In this document: positions 42,957 through 50,797 of the stretch, in pieces
How positions within the stretch are numbered: the stretch's first letter is position 1
How the letters are laid out: each line of letters opens with the position of its first letter
DNA from: Actinomadura sp. K4S16
GTDB taxonomy: Bacteria > Actinomycetota > Actinomycetes > Streptosporangiales > Streptosporangiaceae
Direction of reading: 5' to 3'
Length of the DNA: 64,000 nt
Assembly: GCF_008327685.1 (NCBI RefSeq)
Contig: NZ_BDDE01000010.1
Location: 310,001-374,000, forward strand
The notes under the pieces: model-generated
Database searches by the model: none
What the model was told of the DNA's origin: nothing
Seen by the model: the letters and a program-made list of their open reading frames with translations, nothing else
Translations under genes and position numbers: made by a program

Positions 42957-43454
42957 ATGCCCCTGGCGACAGGCCTGGCCGCGGCCGCGCTCCTGGGCCT
43001 GCTGACGCTGCTGGCCACCGCGCGGCGCGGCCGCAGCCGAGACCGTTCGGACGACCAGCACCCCGAGTCGCTGACGGCCGTCCTCGACCCGGGGGACGAG
43101 GAGTACCTCGCGTGGCTGGCCGACCACCACTGGCCGGCCGACGAGTACCTTGACCTGGAGCACGAGTGGCGGGTCGAGCTGGAGTTCGGCGAGCCGGCGG
43201 GGCACTACGAGTCGCCGCTGTGCCCCCGGTGCGACCTGCGGCGCGAGGACGTCTGGCCATGCCCCGCCTGCGGCAGGCTCCTGCACTCGTCCTGCGGCCA
43301 CGGGATGCGGCGCCGCGCCGTCGAGCGCCCCTACCGGACGCACGGCACCAACTCCGAGGCCGTCATCGCCGAGTGGATCTGCACGGGCTGCACGGCCGTC
43401 GTCGGCCTGGACGTGGACCACGGCGACGAACCGGATGGTGGCATCTTGCGGTGA
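42957..43454 (+). CDS. Small membrane-anchored zinc-motif protein with DEEYL motif
   Basis: 165 residues, not recognised as a named family. Residues 4-22 are a membrane anchor, followed by an Arg-rich stop-transfer stretch. Residues 36-69 contain PESLTAVLDPGDEEYLAWLA and WPADEYLDLEH, a segment repeated almost exactly in the protein at 44379. Residues 89-145 carry cysteines 89, 92, 102, 105, 113, 142 and 145 plus His115, arranged as CxxC...CxxC...C...CxxC, a likely two-zinc RING/PHD-like fold. ATG 42957 follows TTTGAGGAC. A TGCATTC element lies at 42907-42913. Protein-protein interaction at the membrane is the best inference. Confidence 0.72.
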   Translation: MPLATGLAAAALLGLLTLLATARRGRSRDRSDDQHPESLTAVLDPGDEEYLAWLADHHWPADEYLDLEHEWRVELEFGEPAGHYESPLCPRCDLRREDVWPCPACGRLLHSSCGHGMRRRAVERPYRTHGTNSEAVIAEWICTGCTAVVGLDVDHGDEPDGGILR

Positions 43455-43592
43455 ATCGCCCCTGATTGCCCGAGCTTGGGGGCGTTCACACGTGTTCGAG
43501 GGTAAAAAATCCGTCATCCACTTGCATATTTCGGACGCCGCGCGGCAGGCTGCTTTATGTCCCTTAATCACGTGGGACACCTGGAGGAGCCA

Positions 43593-43802
43593 GTGACCGC
43601 CGAACACCACACCGTCTGCACGCACGAGCCGCCCTGTCCGCAGCCGGACGACCTCGACCGCGAGGCCGCGCGCATCATCGCCGCCCACCCCGAGCAGGGC
43701 TGGAACCTGCTCTGCAACGGCGTCGTCGTCTTCGACGACACCGGCGAGCTGCTTCCCGACGGCCGCGTCATCGACCCGCACCGCCCCATCACGGCCGCCT
43801 AG
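43593..43802 (+). CDS. DUF5999 family small protein
   Basis: 69 residues. CTHEPPCPQPDDLDREAARI, AHPEQGWNLLCNGVVVFDDT and GELLPDGRVIDPHRP are the DUF5999 signature; this family is widespread in streptomycetes and relatives. Three cysteines could bind metal. GTG 43593 is preceded by GGAGGAG at five to six bases; an in-frame ATG at 43557 lacks a ribosome binding site. A TTGCATATTTC element lies upstream at 43522-43532. Function unknown. Confidence 0.88.
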   Translation: MTAEHHTVCTHEPPCPQPDDLDREAARIIAAHPEQGWNLLCNGVVVFDDTGELLPDGRVIDPHRPITAA

Positions 43803-44378
43803 CCGCGCGGCCCGACCCGGCACGGCCGTCCGACGGCAGTGCCGGTCCTCTCCGACGCCGGGTGAGCTCCTCCTCCGCCGCCCAGGCCGCCCCGGGCCCG
43901 CACATCGGGCCACTGGCCGTCCGACCCCGCACAGGACCGCCGCCCGCCGCAGGCCCGCCCCACCGGCCCGATGAACCGGCGCTCGTCCCCCACCGCGCCG
44001 CTACGGCGCCCACCGGGACGCCGGTGCCGTTATCTCCGTCGCAGCCCATGCCGAGGCCACTTTTCCGCGCCCGCGTGAGCCGACCACCACCGGATTCCAT
44101 CCCTCACACCAAAGCCTGGCAGCGTGCGCCGCAAGCCCGCGTGTCGCGGCTCCGCTGCGCGCGGATCGCGTCAGCCTTGGAGAGGTGATCGACCGGGCGG
44201 GGTGAACCCAGGTGATCCTCGCCGGCTCGCGCGCGCCCGCGGGAGACTCCACGGCCTCTTCGTCTCCGGCGGGTTCGCATGTCGGGCTCCCATCCGGCGG
44301 GCGATCCCGGTAGCGTTCAACTGTTTTGCTACTTACGCAACAATCGTGCGGAACTCGACCGCGAAAGGACGGTGTGGT
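43803..44378. other. 576-bp region without a recognised gene
   Basis: Frames on both strands are open here because of GC bias, but none has plausible composition, a ribosome binding site or family resemblance. The 3' part around 44310-44345 is AT-richer and holds TTGC-N7-GCAA (44326-44340), the probable promoter/operator zone of the gene at 44379. Confidence 0.55.
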
Positions 44379-44696
44379 GTGGTCACAGTCCTGGTCCTCG
44401 CGTCCCTGGTCGCCCTGTTCGGCCTTTTCCTGCCGAACCTCCTCCACCCCATGCCGCCGCGATGCGCCGCGGAGCCGCGGCGGTTCGCTCCCGAGACGCC
44501 GTCTCCCGTCGCGGTCCCTCCCCCGGCCGCCGAGCCCCCGGGGCACCCGGAGTCCATGACCGCCGAGCTGGACCCGGACGACGAGGAGTACCTCGCCTTC
44601 GTGGCCGACGAGCTCTGGCCCGACGACGAGTACCTGGAGCTGGAGCACACCACCGACGGCGAAGAGGAGTCCGGCGGCAGCAGCATGCTCATGTGA
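44379..44696 (+). CDS. Small membrane-anchored acidic protein sharing the DEEYL motif
   Basis: 105 residues. Residues 2-22 are a membrane segment (VTVLVLASLVALFGLFLPNL); a Pro-rich linker follows to residue 55. Residues 57-90 contain PESMTAELDPDDEEYLAFVA and WPDDEYLELEH, matching the protein at 42957 residue for residue at most positions. The tail is acidic. There is no zinc domain, so it looks like a reduced version of the 42957 protein. GTG 44379 is preceded by AAAGGA at about ten bases. Not a family I recognise. Confidence 0.68.
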   Translation: MVTVLVLASLVALFGLFLPNLLHPMPPRCAAEPRRFAPETPSPVAVPPPAAEPPGHPESMTAELDPDDEEYLAFVADELWPDDEYLELEHTTDGEEESGGSSMLM

Positions 44697-44766
44697 CGGG
44701 CCGGGCATCGGTGGACCGTTCCGCTGCGGACGGCGGCGCACAGGCCGAGGCGGCCCACGAGACCGG

Positions 44767-45237
44767 TCACGTGGCGGGGAGCGGAGCTCCGGTCTCCAGG
44801 AGGGTCTTGAGGCCGGACAGGACGAGCGGCCAGCCCTGCCGCGACATGCCGAGCAGGACCTCCCCGCCCTCGTGGACCACGGTCAGCTTCACCGTCTCCC
44901 CGGCGGGTTCGAGTTCGAAGGCCACCGTGGAGCGGGGTTCCCGGAGCAGCATGGCCCGGGTCTCCTCGTCCACGCCGGCGGACCGCGCCCACTCCGGCGT
45001 GAAGGTGTGCCAGGTGTAGGAGAGGCGCCGGCCCGGCTCGGCTTCGAGGACGACCTGCTCGGGGCCGGACATCGTCGCGCCCTCGTCGTGCCAGGTGATG
45101 GCGGACCCGGGCTTCCAGTCGGTCTCGAAGGCGACGCCCCAGTAGCGGCGGGTGAACGCGGGGTCGGTGAGCGCCTCCCAGAGCCGCTCTGGAGTGGTCT
45201 TGACGTAGGTGGTGTAGACGAACTCGTTTCCGCTCAT
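44767..45237 (-). CDS. SRPBCC/AHSA1-family protein
   Basis: 156 residues of the START-like Aha1/CalC fold: FVYTTYVKTTPERLWEALTD at the N-terminus, YWGVAFETDWKPGSAITWHD and the C-terminal helix GWPLVLSGLKTLLET lining a hydrophobic ligand pocket. Often paired with ArsR regulators, but none is adjacent here. It is co-directional with the methyltransferase upstream (21-bp gap), so it is probably the second gene of that transcript. Ligand unknown. Confidence 0.88.
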   Translation of the reverse strand: MSGNEFVYTTYVKTTPERLWEALTDPAFTRRYWGVAFETDWKPGSAITWHDEGATMSGPEQVVLEAEPGRRLSYTWHTFTPEWARSAGVDEETRAMLLREPRSTVAFELEPAGETVKLTVVHEGGEVLLGMSRQGWPLVLSGLKTLLETGAPLPAT

Positions 45238-45258
45238 CGGGGCCTGCTCCGGGGATTC

Positions 45259-46056
45259 CTAGGGCTTGCGGCCCACGGCGCCGTAGGCGTCCACGGCCTC
45301 CGGCTCGGTCGTCGTGTCGGGGCGCCAGTGCGTCACCGGGACGACGCCCGGCTCCACCAGTTCCAGCCCGTCGAAGAAGTGCGCGATCTCCTCGGGGGTC
45401 CGAAGCCGGAGGTGCGCGTTGCCCGAGGCGTTCCAGACGTCCACGATGCGGTCGGACGCCTCGCCGTGCACGACGTTCGTCCCGTCGTACATGGCGAAGT
45501 AGCTGCCGGAGGGCACCGCCTCCATGAGCCTGCGGACGATCCCGTACGCCTGGTCGTTGTCCGGGACGAACTCCAGGATGCCCATCAGCGTGAACGCGAC
45601 CGGCTTCGCGAGGTCGAGCGTCTCAGCGGCGCCCTCCAGAATCGCGTCGGGCTCGCGCACGTCCGCGTGGATGTAGGCGGTCCTCCCCTCGGGCGTGCTG
45701 GTGAGCAGGCCCTTCGCGTGCTCCAGGACCAGGGGGTCGTTGTCGACGTAGACGATCCTCGCCTCGGGCGCGGCGCGCTGCGCGACCTCATGGGTGTTGT
45801 CCACCGTCGGCAGCCCCGTGCCGATGTCGACGAACTGGCGGATCCCGGCCTCGGCGGCCAGGTGCCACACCACCCGGTTCAGGAACAGCCGGGAGGCGCG
45901 CGCCAGCCGGGCGACGTCCGGCAGCATCCCGAGGATCTGGTCCCCGACCTCGCGGTCCACCCGGTAGTTGTCCTTGCCGCCCAGCCAGTAGTTCCAGATG
46001 CGCGCCACGTGCGGGACGCTCGTGTCGATGCCGGGCACGGGCCTCTGTTCGGTCAT
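45259..46056 (-). CDS. DUF574-family SAM-dependent methyltransferase, copy 2
   Basis: 265 residues with the same signatures as copy 1: PHVARIWNYWLGGKDNYRVD, FVDIGTGLPTVDNTHEVAQ, RIVYVDNDPLVLEHAKGLL and THWRPD near the C-terminus. ATG 46056 is followed by MTEQRPVPGIDT. It runs toward copy 1 and ends 21 bp before the SRPBCC gene. No substrate is established for this family. Confidence 0.93.
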   Translation of the reverse strand: MTEQRPVPGIDTSVPHVARIWNYWLGGKDNYRVDREVGDQILGMLPDVARLARASRLFLNRVVWHLAAEAGIRQFVDIGTGLPTVDNTHEVAQRAAPEARIVYVDNDPLVLEHAKGLLTSTPEGRTAYIHADVREPDAILEGAAETLDLAKPVAFTLMGILEFVPDNDQAYGIVRRLMEAVPSGSYFAMYDGTNVVHGEASDRIVDVWNASGNAHLRLRTPEEIAHFFDGLELVEPGVVPVTHWRPDTTTEPEAVDAYGAVGRKP

Positions 46057-46129
46057 GAGCCACCCCCTCGGCCGACCTCTTCCCGCTACGGGCGAAGGTC
46101 AGTCATCGCCACCGGCGCCGCCGGCCGCC

Positions 46130-46202
46130 ACTTGAGGAGCTGGCGGGCCATGACCATGCGCTGGATCTGGTTGGTGCCCTCGTAGATCTGGGTGATCTTG
46201 GC
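46130..46202. repeat. 73-bp direct repeat, left copy (3' end of acyl-CoA dehydrogenase)
   Basis: This segment, beginning ACTTGAGGAGCTGGCGGGCC, is identical base for base to 47651-47723, which encodes the last 24 codons of the acyl-CoA dehydrogenase on the minus strand. Here it is a detached fragment with no upstream coding region. The two copies are in the same orientation and bound the SDR island. Confidence 0.95.
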
Positions 46203-46259
46203 AGCACCCCCCGCTACCCCGACGGAGCACGCATCTCATCCATGCACACGTCACGCCGG

Positions 46260-46437
46260 AGGGCGGTCGTCTTCGCGATCCCGTCCACCCTCGCCCTGCT
46301 GGTCACGAGCTTTCCCAGCCCCGTCGAGCGCACCCGGGCGATCGCGATCTACAGCGCGGTCATCGGTGCGGGCGCCAGCGTGGGCGTCATCGTCGGCGGC
46401 CTGCTCATCGAGTACCTCTCCTGGCGTTGGGGGGCTG
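46260..46437 (+). pseudogene. Fragment of an MFS (DHA2-type) transporter
   Basis: About 58 codons in one frame encode AIPSTLALLVTSFPSPVERT followed by RAIAIYSAVIGAGASVGVIV and GGLLIEYLSWRWG. This is unmistakably the TM4-TM5 region of a DHA2-type exporter (compare LSWRW motifs). The flanking sequence lacks the remaining transporter, so this is an internal remnant. It lies between the left 73-bp repeat and the SDR gene. Confidence 0.78.
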
Positions 46438-46576
46438 CTGCTCAACACCCGTCCCTGCTGTGGCCTGTCGGACGAGGTACCTCTCGAATCCGGTGCAGTC
46501 ATTCGACTGATGCTCGGCGCCTTGCGAGGCCCGAACACTTGATCCACCACCCGCCCACGAGCTGAGGAGCCTCACC

Positions 46577-47410
46577 ATGACCAAGCTGACCGTCGGCCAG
46601 GAGAACGGCCGCACAGTTTTCATCACCGGAAGCTCAACCGGGATGGGCCGTGAACTTGTTCATCAGCTCGCAGCTCGAGGCTGGAATGTCGCGGCGACGA
46701 TGCGAGACCCAGGCAAGGCCGACCGTGCGTTCGCCGCGCTGGACGCGGTACAAGTTATTCGTGCGGACGTGACCGACGACGAGTCGGTTCGAACTGCGGT
46801 CGAAGAAGCAAACGACAGGTTCGGGCCGATCGACGCGTTGATCAACAACGCCGGATATGCAGAGACCGGGACGCTGGAAGAGGTCAGCCTTGAACGCTGG
46901 CGGGCCCAGTACGAAACCAACGTGTTCGGGGTCGTCCGGGTCATCGACGCAGTCCTCCCGCAGATGCGCGAGCGACGAGAAGGGCACATCCTCAACACCT
47001 CGTCGATGGGAGGCCACGTGAGCCTCCCCACGATGACGGCCTACACCAGCTCGAAGTTCGCACTGGAAGGGCTCTCAGAGGGACTTAGCAAGGAACTTGA
47101 GCCCATTGGGATCGACGTCACCATTATTGAGCCTGTCGGATTCACCACGCCGTTCTTCGACAATCTGTCGACCAATCCTCAACTTGCCGACTATGACGGG
47201 GCCCGCCGGGCAATGGCGGACTTCTCAGCGGGCGCGCGCCGTGGCGACCTGGTCAAGTCGATGTCCGCTGTGGCCGATGTCGTCGGCACAGACAACCCTC
47301 CGCTGCGCCTCGCAGTAGGCAGCTACGGACTCGAGCTCGTTCGCAACAAGCTCGATGAACTAATCCAGAACTACAACGAGTGGGAACATGTCACGCTGGC
47401 AACTGGGTGA
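46577..47410 (+). CDS. Short-chain dehydrogenase/reductase, probably horizontally acquired
   Basis: 277 residues. Classical SDR motifs: cofactor loop FITGSSTGMGRELVHQLAAR near residue 15, INNAGYAETGTLEEVSLERW near 88, catalytic Ser in LNTSSMGGHVSLPTMT, and YTSSKFALEGL (Tyr/Lys pair) near 155. ATG 46577 follows GAGGAG. Codon use is visibly less GC-biased than in neighbours (GTACAAGTTATTCGTGCG, TTCACCACG and many T- or A-ending codons), a sign of transfer. It sits in the small island between the 73-bp repeats beside an MFS remnant; SDR-MFS pairs are common in detoxification loci. Substrate unknown. Confidence 0.9.
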   Translation: MTKLTVGQENGRTVFITGSSTGMGRELVHQLAARGWNVAATMRDPGKADRAFAALDAVQVIRADVTDDESVRTAVEEANDRFGPIDALINNAGYAETGTLEEVSLERWRAQYETNVFGVVRVIDAVLPQMRERREGHILNTSSMGGHVSLPTMTAYTSSKFALEGLSEGLSKELEPIGIDVTIIEPVGFTTPFFDNLSTNPQLADYDGARRAMADFSAGARRGDLVKSMSAVADVVGTDNPPLRLAVGSYGLELVRNKLDELIQNYNEWEHVTLATG

Positions 47411-47586
47411 AGTTCTCTCGACACGGCGACGGCCACGCGCATCACGGTTGAGCCGACGTCGTCGAGGGTGACCAGGCGGCCCCCTTCGCCCACTTCCGGC
47501 CGCTCGCACCGGCGAGCCGAAGCCGAGGGGGCGGGCCGCACGGCCCGCCCCGACGGCCGTCCCGCGCACCGCTTCAAGGCCGCGCC

Positions 47587-47650
47587 GCTTCGAGGACGCG
47601 TTGCTTCGGGACCGCGTTGCTTCGGGACCGCGCTGCTTCGGGAGCGCGCT
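47587..47650. repeat. Four 16-bp tandem repeats at the island border
   Basis: Four consecutive units: GCTTCGAGGACGCGTT, GCTTCGGGACCGCGTT, GCTTCGGGACCGCGCT and GCTTCGGGAGCGCGCT (47587-47650). The array ends exactly where the right 73-bp repeat begins. Units differ by one to three bases, consistent with slippage and drift. Confidence 0.92.
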
Positions 47651-48818
47651 ACTTGAGGAGCTGGCGGGCCATGACCATGCGCTGGATCTGGTTGGTGCCC
47701 TCGTAGATCTGGGTGATCTTGGCGTCGCGCATCATCCGCTCGACCGGGAACTCGCGCGTGTACCCGTACCCGCCCAGCAACTGCACCGCGTCGGTGGTCA
47801 CGTCCATCGCCACGTCCGAGGCCAGCGCCTTGCACGCCGACGACACGAACGTCAGGTCCGGAACGCTCTCCCCCGCCATCGCCCGCTCGGACTTGATCGC
47901 CGCGTGGTAGGTCAGCTGCCGCGCCCCCTCCAGCCGCATCGCCATGTCGGCCAGCATGAACTGCACACCCTGGAAGTCGGCGATCGCCTTGCCGAACTGC
48001 CGGCGCTGCTTGACATACCCCACCGCGAAGTCCAGCGCCCCCTGCGCGATCCCCAGCGCCTGCGCCGCGATCGTGATCCGGGTGTGGTCCAACGTCGCCA
48101 GCGCCGTCTTGAACCCCGTCCCCTCCGCACCGATCATCCGGTCCGCCGGGACCCGCACGTCCTCCAGGATCACCTGCCGGGTCGGGGACCCCTTGATCCC
48201 CAGCTTGCGCTCCTTGGGCCCGAACGACACCCCCGCGTCGGCCTCGGCGTCCACCACGAACGCCGAGATCCCCCGCGCCCCCGCACCCGGATCGGTCACC
48301 GCCATCACCGTGTAGAACCGCGACACCCCCGCATTGGTGATCCACATCTTGGTCCCGTTCAGCACCCACCCCTCGCCCTCGCGCACCGCACGCGTCTTCA
48401 TCCCCGCCGCGTCCGACCCCGCATCGGCCTCCGACAACGCATACGAGAACATCGCCTCGCCCCGCGCCACCGGCCCCAGGAACCGCTCCTTCAGCTCCGC
48501 CGACCCCGCCAGCAGCACCGGCACCGTCCCCAGCTTGTTCACCGCCGGGATCAACGACGAGGACGCGCACACCCGCGCCACCTCCTCGATCACCACCACC
48601 GTCGCCAGCGCATCGGCCCCCGCACCCCCGTACGATTCGGGCACGTGCACCGCATGCAGATCGTTGGCCACCAGCGCGTCCAACGCCTCCTGCGGGAACC
48701 GCGACTCCTCGTCCACCTCCGCCGCGAAAGGAGCGATCTTGGCCTCGGCCAGCTCACGCACCGTACGCCGCAGCAGCTCATGCTCCTCCGACGGCGCGTA
48801 CGCGGGAAAGTCGCTCAT
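47649..48818 (-). CDS. Acyl-CoA dehydrogenase
   Basis: 389 residues. SEEHELLRRTVRELAEAKIA opens the helical domain; FSYALSEADAGSDAAGMKTR and MWITNAGVSRFYTVMAV form the beta domain; LLGGYGYTREFPVERMMRDA and IYEGTNQIQRMVMARQLLK end the protein with the catalytic Glu in EGT. ATG 48818 is preceded by GGAGGA. Short- or branched-chain acyl-CoA oxidation is likely. Codon use is strikingly C-ending. The last 73 bp are duplicated 1.5 kb downstream across the SDR island. A symmetrical TTTGG-N3-CCAAA element lies upstream. Confidence 0.94.
   Translation of the reverse strand: MSDFPAYAPSEEHELLRRTVRELAEAKIAPFAAEVDEESRFPQEALDALVANDLHAVHVPESYGGAGADALATVVVIEEVARVCASSSLIPAVNKLGTVPVLLAGSAELKERFLGPVARGEAMFSYALSEADAGSDAAGMKTRAVREGEGWVLNGTKMWITNAGVSRFYTVMAVTDPGAGARGISAFVVDAEADAGVSFGPKERKLGIKGSPTRQVILEDVRVPADRMIGAEGTGFKTALATLDHTRITIAAQALGIAQGALDFAVGYVKQRRQFGKAIADFQGVQFMLADMAMRLEGARQLTYHAAIKSERAMAGESVPDLTFVSSACKALASDVAMDVTTDAVQLLGGYGYTREFPVERMMRDAKITQIYEGTNQIQRMVMARQLLK
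47651..47723. repeat. 73-bp direct repeat, right copy (within the intact acyl-CoA dehydrogenase gene)
   Basis: Identical to 46130-46202. This copy is the genuine 3' end of the acyl-CoA dehydrogenase gene (minus strand) and includes its stop region. Confidence 0.95.
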
Positions 48819-48853
48819 CGTTCCTCCAGGGTGCGGGCGGTGCGGGCCGATAC

Positions 48854-48880
48854 TTTGACGGCCAATATTTGGACGCCAAA
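48854..48880. promoter_or_regulatory. Putative operator/promoter of the acyl-CoA dehydrogenase gene
   Basis: TTTGGACGCCAAA (48868-48880) is a perfect 5-3-5 palindrome, and TTTGACGGCCAA (48854-48865) is a close second half-palindrome just next to it. Both lie 36-62 bp upstream of the start. This suggests a dimeric repressor such as TetR; no such gene is adjacent. Confidence 0.6.
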
Positions 48881-48922
48881 TTAAGCGAGCGGGCGGGCGC
48901 CGTCAAGGCGGGGCACCGGTGG

Positions 48923-49807
48923 TCAGGGCGGTCCCAGGTGGCGCAGCAGCCGGACGAGCGCCGGGTTGTCGTTGCCGCGCCGCCAGGCCAGGCTCAGCTC
49001 GACGGGAGCCGGATCGGGCAGGTCGACCGCCCGGAACGTCAGGCCCGCGTAGCGCAGCCGCGCCGCCGCCGCGGGCACGAGGGCGAGGCCCCAGCCGCAG
49101 TTGACCAGCGCGAGGACGCTGTGCACCTGGCTGAGGTACTGCGCGTACACGGGCGAGACGCGGGCCTGCCGGAACAGGCTGATCAGCAGTTCGTGGAAGT
49201 AGCGCGCCTCGACGGGCGAGTACATGATGAACCGCCGCCCGTCGAAGTCGGCGAGGGAGAGCGGGCCGTCCCCCTCCGCGAGGGGATGGCCGCTCGGGAC
49301 CGCCGCGAGCAGCGCCTCGCGGTCGGCGCGGCGCTCCTCCAGGTCGGGGTCGCTCACCGGGGGCCGGACCAGCCCGAGGTCGAGACCGCCCTCGGCGAGG
49401 GCGCGCACCTGGTCGCGGGTCACCATCTCCCGCAGCACGATCTCGACGTCCGGCAGGGCCGTCCGCGCGGCCTCCAGGACCCGGCCGAGCGTGGCGTAGG
49501 CGCTCGCGGCCGTGAAGCCCAGTGTGACCGTCCCGGCCTCCCCCGCCGACACCTGCCGGACGGACGTCGCGGCCTGGTCGGCCTGCTGGAGCAGCCTGCG
49601 GGCCTCGACGAGGAACGCGCGCCCGGCCGGGGTGAGGCGCACCGACCGGTTCGTCCGGTCGAACAGCCGCACCTTCAGCTCGTTCTCCAGCAGCTGGATC
49701 TGGCGGCTGAGCGGCGGCTGCGTCATGCGCAGCCGCGCGGCCGCGCGGCCGAAGTGCAGTTCCTCGGCGACGGCCACGAAGTTCGCGAGCTGGGTGAGCG
49801 TGAACAT
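48923..49807 (-). CDS. LysR-family regulator of galactarate/glucarate genes
   Basis: 294 residues. HTH: FTLTQLANFVAVAEELHFGR, RMTQPPLSRQIQLLENEL. Effector domain begins VTLGFTAASAYATLGRVLEA. ATG 49807 (MFTLTQLANF) is chosen; an in-frame ATG at 49867 would extend into the promoter region. It is divergent from kdgD with a 74-bp gap, the standard arrangement for a LysR activator. An aldarate or its dehydration product is the probable inducer. Confidence 0.92.
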   Translation of the reverse strand: MFTLTQLANFVAVAEELHFGRAAARLRMTQPPLSRQIQLLENELKVRLFDRTNRSVRLTPAGRAFLVEARRLLQQADQAATSVRQVSAGEAGTVTLGFTAASAYATLGRVLEAARTALPDVEIVLREMVTRDQVRALAEGGLDLGLVRPPVSDPDLEERRADREALLAAVPSGHPLAEGDGPLSLADFDGRRFIMYSPVEARYFHELLISLFRQARVSPVYAQYLSQVHSVLALVNCGWGLALVPAAAARLRYAGLTFRAVDLPDPAPVELSLAWRRGNDNPALVRLLRHLGPP

Positions 49808-49881
49808 CGATTCATTCCGGGTATCAGTGGATGCGTTTTCTGTGTTGGACCTGGATCGATCGGCCATCCTAGCCTCGGGGC

Positions 49882-50796
49882 ATGATGCAGAGCGCGCCCG
49901 ACGAGACCGCCCGGAGGCTCGGGTCCGGGCTCCTGTCGTTCCCCGTCACCCACTTCCGCGACGACCTGTCCTTCGACGAGGACGCCTACCGGGAGAACAT
50001 CGCCCGCCTCGGCGAGTACGACGTGGCCGGGCTGTTCGCCGCGGGCGGGACGGGCGAGTTCTTCTCGCTGACGCCGGACGAGGTGGGCTGGGTGGTGCGC
50101 GCGGCGGTCGCGGAGGCGCCGGACGGCGTCCCGGTGATCGCGCCCGCGGGATACGGGACGGCGGCGGCCGTGCGGATGGCCGAGGACGCCGAGCGCGCGG
50201 GCGCCGACGGGGTGCTGCTGTTCCCGCCCTACCTGACCGAGGCGCCGCAGGAGGGCCTGGCCGCGCACGTCCGGGCCGTGTGCGCGGCGACCGGCCTCGG
50301 CGTGACGGTCTACAGCCGCGCCAACGCCGTCTACCAGGACGCGACGGTCGCCGGGCTGGCCGACGCGTGCCCGAACCTCGTCGGGTTCAAGGACGGGGTC
50401 GGCGACCTGGAGCTGATGACGCGGATCCGGTCCCGGCTCGGCGACCGCCTCGTCTACATCGGCGGGCTGCCGACCGCCGAGACGTTCGCGCTCCCCTACC
50501 GGGAGATGGGCGTGACGACGTACTCGTCGGCGATCTTCAACTTCGCCCCGGAGTTCGCGCTCGCCTTCCACGCCGCCGTCCGGGCCGGAGACCGGGACGC
50601 GGTCCAGCGGCGGCTGGCGGAGTTCGTCCTGCCGTACTGCGACATCCGGAACCGCCGCAAGGGCTACGCGGTGAGCATCGTCAAGGCGGGCATGCGGGTC
50701 GCCGGGCACCCCGCGGGCCCCGTCCGCCCGCCCCTGACGGACCTGACCGAGGACGAGACCGCCCGGCTCGCGGAGCTCGTGAAGCGGGTGGGCTGA
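49882..50796 (+). CDS. kdgD: 5-dehydro-4-deoxyglucarate dehydratase
   Basis: 304 residues of the DHDPS/NAL TIM-barrel superfamily. [20 protein letters not shown] opens it; [20 protein letters not shown] near residue 50 is the KdgD signature; YSRANAVYQ contains the catalytic Tyr region and [11 protein letters not shown] the Schiff-base Lys (near residue 172). It converts 5-keto-4-deoxyglucarate to 2-oxoglutarate semialdehyde, water and CO2. ATG 49882 or ATG 49885 may be the start. The next gene (1-bp gap) makes its substrate. Confidence 0.93.
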   Translation: MMQSAPDETARRLGSGLLSFPVTHFRDDLSFDEDAYRENIARLGEYDVAGLFAAGGTGEFFSLTPDEVGWVVRAAVAEAPDGVPVIAPAGYGTAAAVRMAEDAERAGADGVLLFPPYLTEAPQEGLAAHVRAVCAATGLGVTVYSRANAVYQDATVAGLADACPNLVGFKDGVGDLELMTRIRSRLGDRLVYIGGLPTAETFALPYREMGVTTYSSAIFNFAPEFALAFHAAVRAGDRDAVQRRLAEFVLPYCDIRNRRKGYAVSIVKAGMRVAGHPAGPVRPPLTDLTEDETARLAELVKRVG

Positions 50797-50797
50797 G

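Noticed and set aside
43789..44100. Minus-strand frame in the 576-bp gene gap
   Set aside because: Gly/Arg-rich, no ribosome binding site, no recognisable domain.
46203..47650. Insertion sequence or integrase within the repeat-flanked island
   Set aside because: No transposase or recombinase motif in any frame; only an MFS fragment and an SDR gene are coding.
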